From positions 1 through 24,422 of the forward strand of contig NZ_FOGW01000028.1 in NCBI RefSeq assembly GCF_900111325.1: DNA of 24,422 nt. Direction: 5' to 3'. Positions 21,814 through 24,422 of this stretch are shown here, in pieces. The notes beneath the pieces are model-generated. The model was given only the letters and a program-made list of their open reading frames with translations. It made no database searches and was not told the DNA's origin. The stretch comes from Lachnobacterium bovis (GTDB lineage: Bacteria > Bacillota > Clostridia > Lachnospirales > Lachnospiraceae). Numbering within the stretch: position 1 is the first letter of the stretch; each line of letters opens with the position of its first letter. The position numbers and the translations under genes are program-made.

Positions 21814-22935
21814 GTGAAACAATTAGTTAATGAGGAAAATATTGATGTAAGGAAAAAAAGGTGGAAGAAGATAAGAAAGAGACTGATTATAGGTTTAGTT
21901 TTGATTCTTCCAATAGTGATATTATATTGTGTTCCATTTGATTTTAAATATGTTAAGATGAAACCCCAATATAAGTATGTAGGGTTTTCAGATGTTGAGC
22001 TCGTAGAAAGAAGTATGACACCAGATGACAGTGTTTGCTTAGTTGTGAATGAAAAAGATAATGATAGCTGTAATATTCAGAGAATTTCTTCAAATAGATT
22101 TACAAATTTTAAGGCTGGATATTCGCAAAGAAAATTTGATTTTTCTACAACTTTGAAAAATCATTATTATTATGAGGATAATGATAATGATTGTCCATTT
22201 CATTTTAAGAAACGTATTTATGATGAAGATAATGGACCAAGAGATAGTTTTGCAAGAATGGATAGCTTAAAAATTCAATACTATAATATTGATAAGAAAA
22301 AAATTGAAAAAGAAGAAGAGATAATGCCGTATTTAAAGAAATATGATGAAAATAATGCCTTATATGGAATAAGCATGAACTGGATAAGTTTTTTTAATGA
22401 CAATGATACAGGAAAACCAGCTGTATATTGTAATGGCAAGATATTACAAAAAAATTCAAATGGATATCAAGTATTTATTGATCCATTTGAAGAGATGGAT
22501 AATTATATACAATATGATTTTACACATTATGAAAAGAGAGGGTACATGGGAAGGGATGCTTTTAACGAATTGTTGAAAGTTAACGGAGTAAAAAGAAATG
22601 ATGCATATTATTTTCCATGTGATCCTTATTGTGATATTTATTTTTCGATTGTAGGAGAAGAGTTACCTAAATCAAATGCAAAATTATATAAAGTTTATCC
22701 AAAACTAAAAAAATATATAGGAAAAAAGAATAAAAATGTAAAATTTTTTATAAAAGGAATAAGTAATCCAGATCAATTAGTTGAATATTTTTTGCCAAAT
22801 GGACAAAAAGTTACATATGGGAAAAGTGGATTAAATCTTGGAAAAATTGAAGGAACAGAATATAAAGGAAAAGTTTGTAGAAATTTTCAAGAATATTTAG
22901 AAATCCATAATCAGGTAGAAACGCAAAAAGAGTAG
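21814..22935 (+). CDS. Single-TM surface protein of the paralog array (373 aa)
   Basis: I prefer GTG 21814 as start because AAAGGA (21798-21803) lies 10 nt upstream; the in-frame TTGs at 21775 and 21787 lack such a site. A strongly basic stretch (RKKRWKKIRKR, 13-23) precedes one membrane helix (about 24-41). Then come VELVERSMTPDDSVCLVVNE (61-80), IQRISSNRF (88-96), SQRKFDF, an acidic DNDND patch, SLKIQYYNIDKKKIEKEEE, GYMGRDAFNELLKVNGVKRN, YPKLKKYIGKKNKN and NPDQLVEYFLPNGQKVTYG. It is the closest relative of the 20408 gene and of the pseudogene at 18228. The next gene follows after 10 nt. Function unknown, probably cell-surface. Confidence 0.75.
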   Translation: MKQLVNEENIDVRKKRWKKIRKRLIIGLVLILPIVILYCVPFDFKYVKMKPQYKYVGFSDVELVERSMTPDDSVCLVVNEKDNDSCNIQRISSNRFTNFKAGYSQRKFDFSTTLKNHYYYEDNDNDCPFHFKKRIYDEDNGPRDSFARMDSLKIQYYNIDKKKIEKEEEIMPYLKKYDENNALYGISMNWISFFNDNDTGKPAVYCNGKILQKNSNGYQVFIDPFEEMDNYIQYDFTHYEKRGYMGRDAFNELLKVNGVKRNDAYYFPCDPYCDIYFSIVGEELPKSNAKLYKVYPKLKKYIGKKNKNVKFFIKGISNPDQLVEYFLPNGQKVTYGKSGLNLGKIEGTEYKGKVCRNFQEYLEIHNQVETQKE

Positions 22936-22945
22936 GAGAGAGTGT

Positions 22946-24244
22946 ATGAAAAAAAGTTTTTGGGATAAAATAATAGACATTAAGGTTTTATATTTCTTAG
23001 TTTTTATGTTTTTTGTAATAGGTTTTATTATTAAAAAAGATTATATTTTTTGTGTAGATAAAATTTTAGAAAATGAAGCTGCAAAATATGAAGACTTACG
23101 AGATCGTGTTAAGGAACAAGATAGAAACCTTGTTAAACTATATTCTGAAGGATTAGATAATTATTATTCATCAGAGTCGTTGTTTAAAGGCATTAAATCT
23201 TTATACAGAAATGGGGATGAATTTTGTGTTGTAAAAATGAAAGGAAAAGATAATTCTTACGAGTATGATATGTATATGGATAAGAATAGAATTTTAAGCT
23301 ATAATACTCGAATTTATAGAGGAAAAAACGAAGATAAAAATTTAGAGGCGTTTAGCTCAGAATCAGAAATTCAGATTTACAATACTAATACAAAAAAAGT
23401 AGAAAAAACTGTTGATGTTTTAGCTGAAGTTAAAAGGTTGATTAATAACAAAGATTTTCAATCTGAAGCACGTAAAAAAATAGAAAACAGTACTCTAAAA
23501 AATAAAAATGAAAAAAAAGAGAGATTGCCGGCGAAAAGAGAATTCCAAACTCCAATCATCTGCACAGATAAATTAGGAAAGCGCATAATGGTTTTTGAAA
23601 TTCCTAAACAACAAGACTGTAAAAGTATAGATGATTTTGAATATCTTGCATATTATATCGATGAAGGTCAGATGAAAAAAATATCATTTGAAGACCTACC
23701 AGATCGAATAAAAGATGCTGAAACAGATTTTAAAACAAAAAATCAAGATGTAAGTAAAGACAGTGTTAATAAGAAACTGGAGAATAAAATCATTTGGGCT
23801 CAATCCGCATTAAAAACAGAAGAACAAGAAAGAAACAGTTACTGTCTAAAAAATTACATGGACAGATCAGCATTTGAAACTTTATTAGATTCAAACAAAA
23901 TCAAATACCAGTCAACATATTTAAGTGATACTGCAGAAAGTCCAGTACATATAAAGATGTTTGGAAGTGATTTGGAAAAATCCTCAAAACTTGCCATGAA
24001 ATTTCCAGAGCTTGTCAAGAAGTATGCAAACGATGACTACATAATCGATTGGTATGTCGGAGATGAGAAAAATTCTGATGAAATTGCCAAGCAGTTACTT
24101 CCAGAAGGAAAGAAATTAAACTATGATACAGTGCATGTTGGTGATGATTGTGCCAAGAATCTAAAGAATGCATCGGTAGATAGCTTAAAAGATTATTATA
24201 AAAAGGTTAAACCAGAGTGTATACTTGAGGGAAGAAAAAAATAG
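22946..24244 (+). CDS. Single-TM surface protein of the paralog array (432 aa)
   Basis: The membrane helix (about 13-30) is followed by a likely coiled coil (about 35-65, E/K/R-rich). Then come SEIQIYNTNTKKVEKTVDVL, a long charged helical insertion (about 165-200), GKRIMVFEIPKQ, a second charged insertion, KNYMDRSAFETLLDSNKIKY, and the family C-terminal module in a diverged form: FPELVKKYANDDY, then NSDEIAKQLLPEGKKLNYD. It lacks the TPDDSVC and IQRISSN motifs. GGAGAGAG before the ATG and the 10-nt gap to the 21814 gene argue for one operon. The 3' flank has a weak aacag-cgtttcgt-ctgtt hairpin (24245-24262) with no T run. Function not recognised. Confidence 0.75.
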   Translation: MKKSFWDKIIDIKVLYFLVFMFFVIGFIIKKDYIFCVDKILENEAAKYEDLRDRVKEQDRNLVKLYSEGLDNYYSSESLFKGIKSLYRNGDEFCVVKMKGKDNSYEYDMYMDKNRILSYNTRIYRGKNEDKNLEAFSSESEIQIYNTNTKKVEKTVDVLAEVKRLINNKDFQSEARKKIENSTLKNKNEKKERLPAKREFQTPIICTDKLGKRIMVFEIPKQQDCKSIDDFEYLAYYIDEGQMKKISFEDLPDRIKDAETDFKTKNQDVSKDSVNKKLENKIIWAQSALKTEEQERNSYCLKNYMDRSAFETLLDSNKIKYQSTYLSDTAESPVHIKMFGSDLEKSSKLAMKFPELVKKYANDDYIIDWYVGDEKNSDEIAKQLLPEGKKLNYDTVHVGDDCAKNLKNASVDSLKDYYKKVKPECILEGRKK

Positions 24245-24305
24245 AACAGCGTTTCGTCTGTTAAGGATGAATTAATTACTGAAGATTAAGGAAGGAGTAA
24301 TTAGG

Positions 24306-24422
24306 ATGATATCAAAAAAATATACAATATTAAATTACGTATGTGTGATTGCGTTGGAATTAACATTAACTGCATGCGTATATAATCATGTACATGAGGT
24401 GTATATACATAGTTACAAAATA
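24306..24422 (+). CDS. Second copy of the 174-aa single-TM protein, 5' part only
   Basis: Thirty-nine codons are visible before the window ends, starting MISKKYTILNYVCVIALELT. This matches the gene at 18613 (KYTILKYVCVLSLEL) over the whole start and membrane helix. A GGAAGGAG motif (about 24289-24296) lies about 9 nt upstream. The helix here ends LTAC, which could be read as a lipobox. The 18613 copy has no cysteine at that place, so a lipoprotein is only a possibility. It shows that the array continues, and possibly repeats, beyond the right edge. Confidence 0.75.
   Translation, partial: MISKKYTILNYVCVIALELTLTACVYNHVHEVYIHSYKI

Overview
The window is AT-rich, uses strong AGGAGG-type ribosome binding sites and sigma-A promoters, and carries a low-GC Firmicutes gene set (ychF, nrdR, a yqeG-type phosphatase, rpiB, efp, AI-2E family permease, cstA, a DUF4080 radical SAM protein). 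It most likely comes from a gut or rumen Clostridia member, probably Lachnospiraceae. The sequence alone does not give the species.

Layout. Positions 1-124 are the left end of an IS3-family element, with the start of OrfA on the minus strand. Positions 125-1815 form a decayed accessory zone: one intact immunity-protein-like gene (614-1060), several remnants that look like ends of polymorphic toxin or immunity genes, and a possible insertion-sequence end whose inverted repeat lies across the promoter in front of ychF. Positions 1816-5660 are a housekeeping block: ychF-nrdR-small ORF, then yqeG-like-rpiB, then efp, each ending in or starting from a visible terminator or promoter. Positions 5820-6628 are a tRNA operon in which a Val(UAC)-Met(CAU) pair is repeated three times almost exactly. 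Positions 6758-9090 hold an AI-2E family membrane protein, a stand-alone HD (alarmone-hydrolase-like) protein and a cysteine-rich DUF6171-like protein. cstA (minus strand) faces them across a shared terminator.

Positions 11125-13938 carry a Fes/IroE-type esterase followed by a secreted protein with two GH114-like (endo-alpha-1,4-polygalactosaminidase) domains joined by a PEPEPQ linker. The first domain appears to have lost key active-site residues. A DUF4080 B12-binding radical SAM protein (minus) converges on this pair. It is divergent from a membrane-anchored LipA-type lipase whose upstream region is a 42-bp tandem repeat containing extended -10 elements. A DUF3592 protein (minus) follows.

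From 18181 to the right edge lies the least explained part: a tandem array of paralogous, single-TM, probably surface-exposed proteins (about 174, 413, 411, 373 and 432 aa), preceded by a deleted and frameshifted family member. At the right edge a new copy of the first (174-aa) gene begins, so the array appears to restart. Three or four members share a C-terminal domain (PEL/GLKKY, then DQLV-FLPEGQ-NYG), and several share an LVE-S-TPDDSVC / IQRISSN / QIYNIDKKK series. I do not recognise a described function. This array is the best candidate for an undescribed system in the window.
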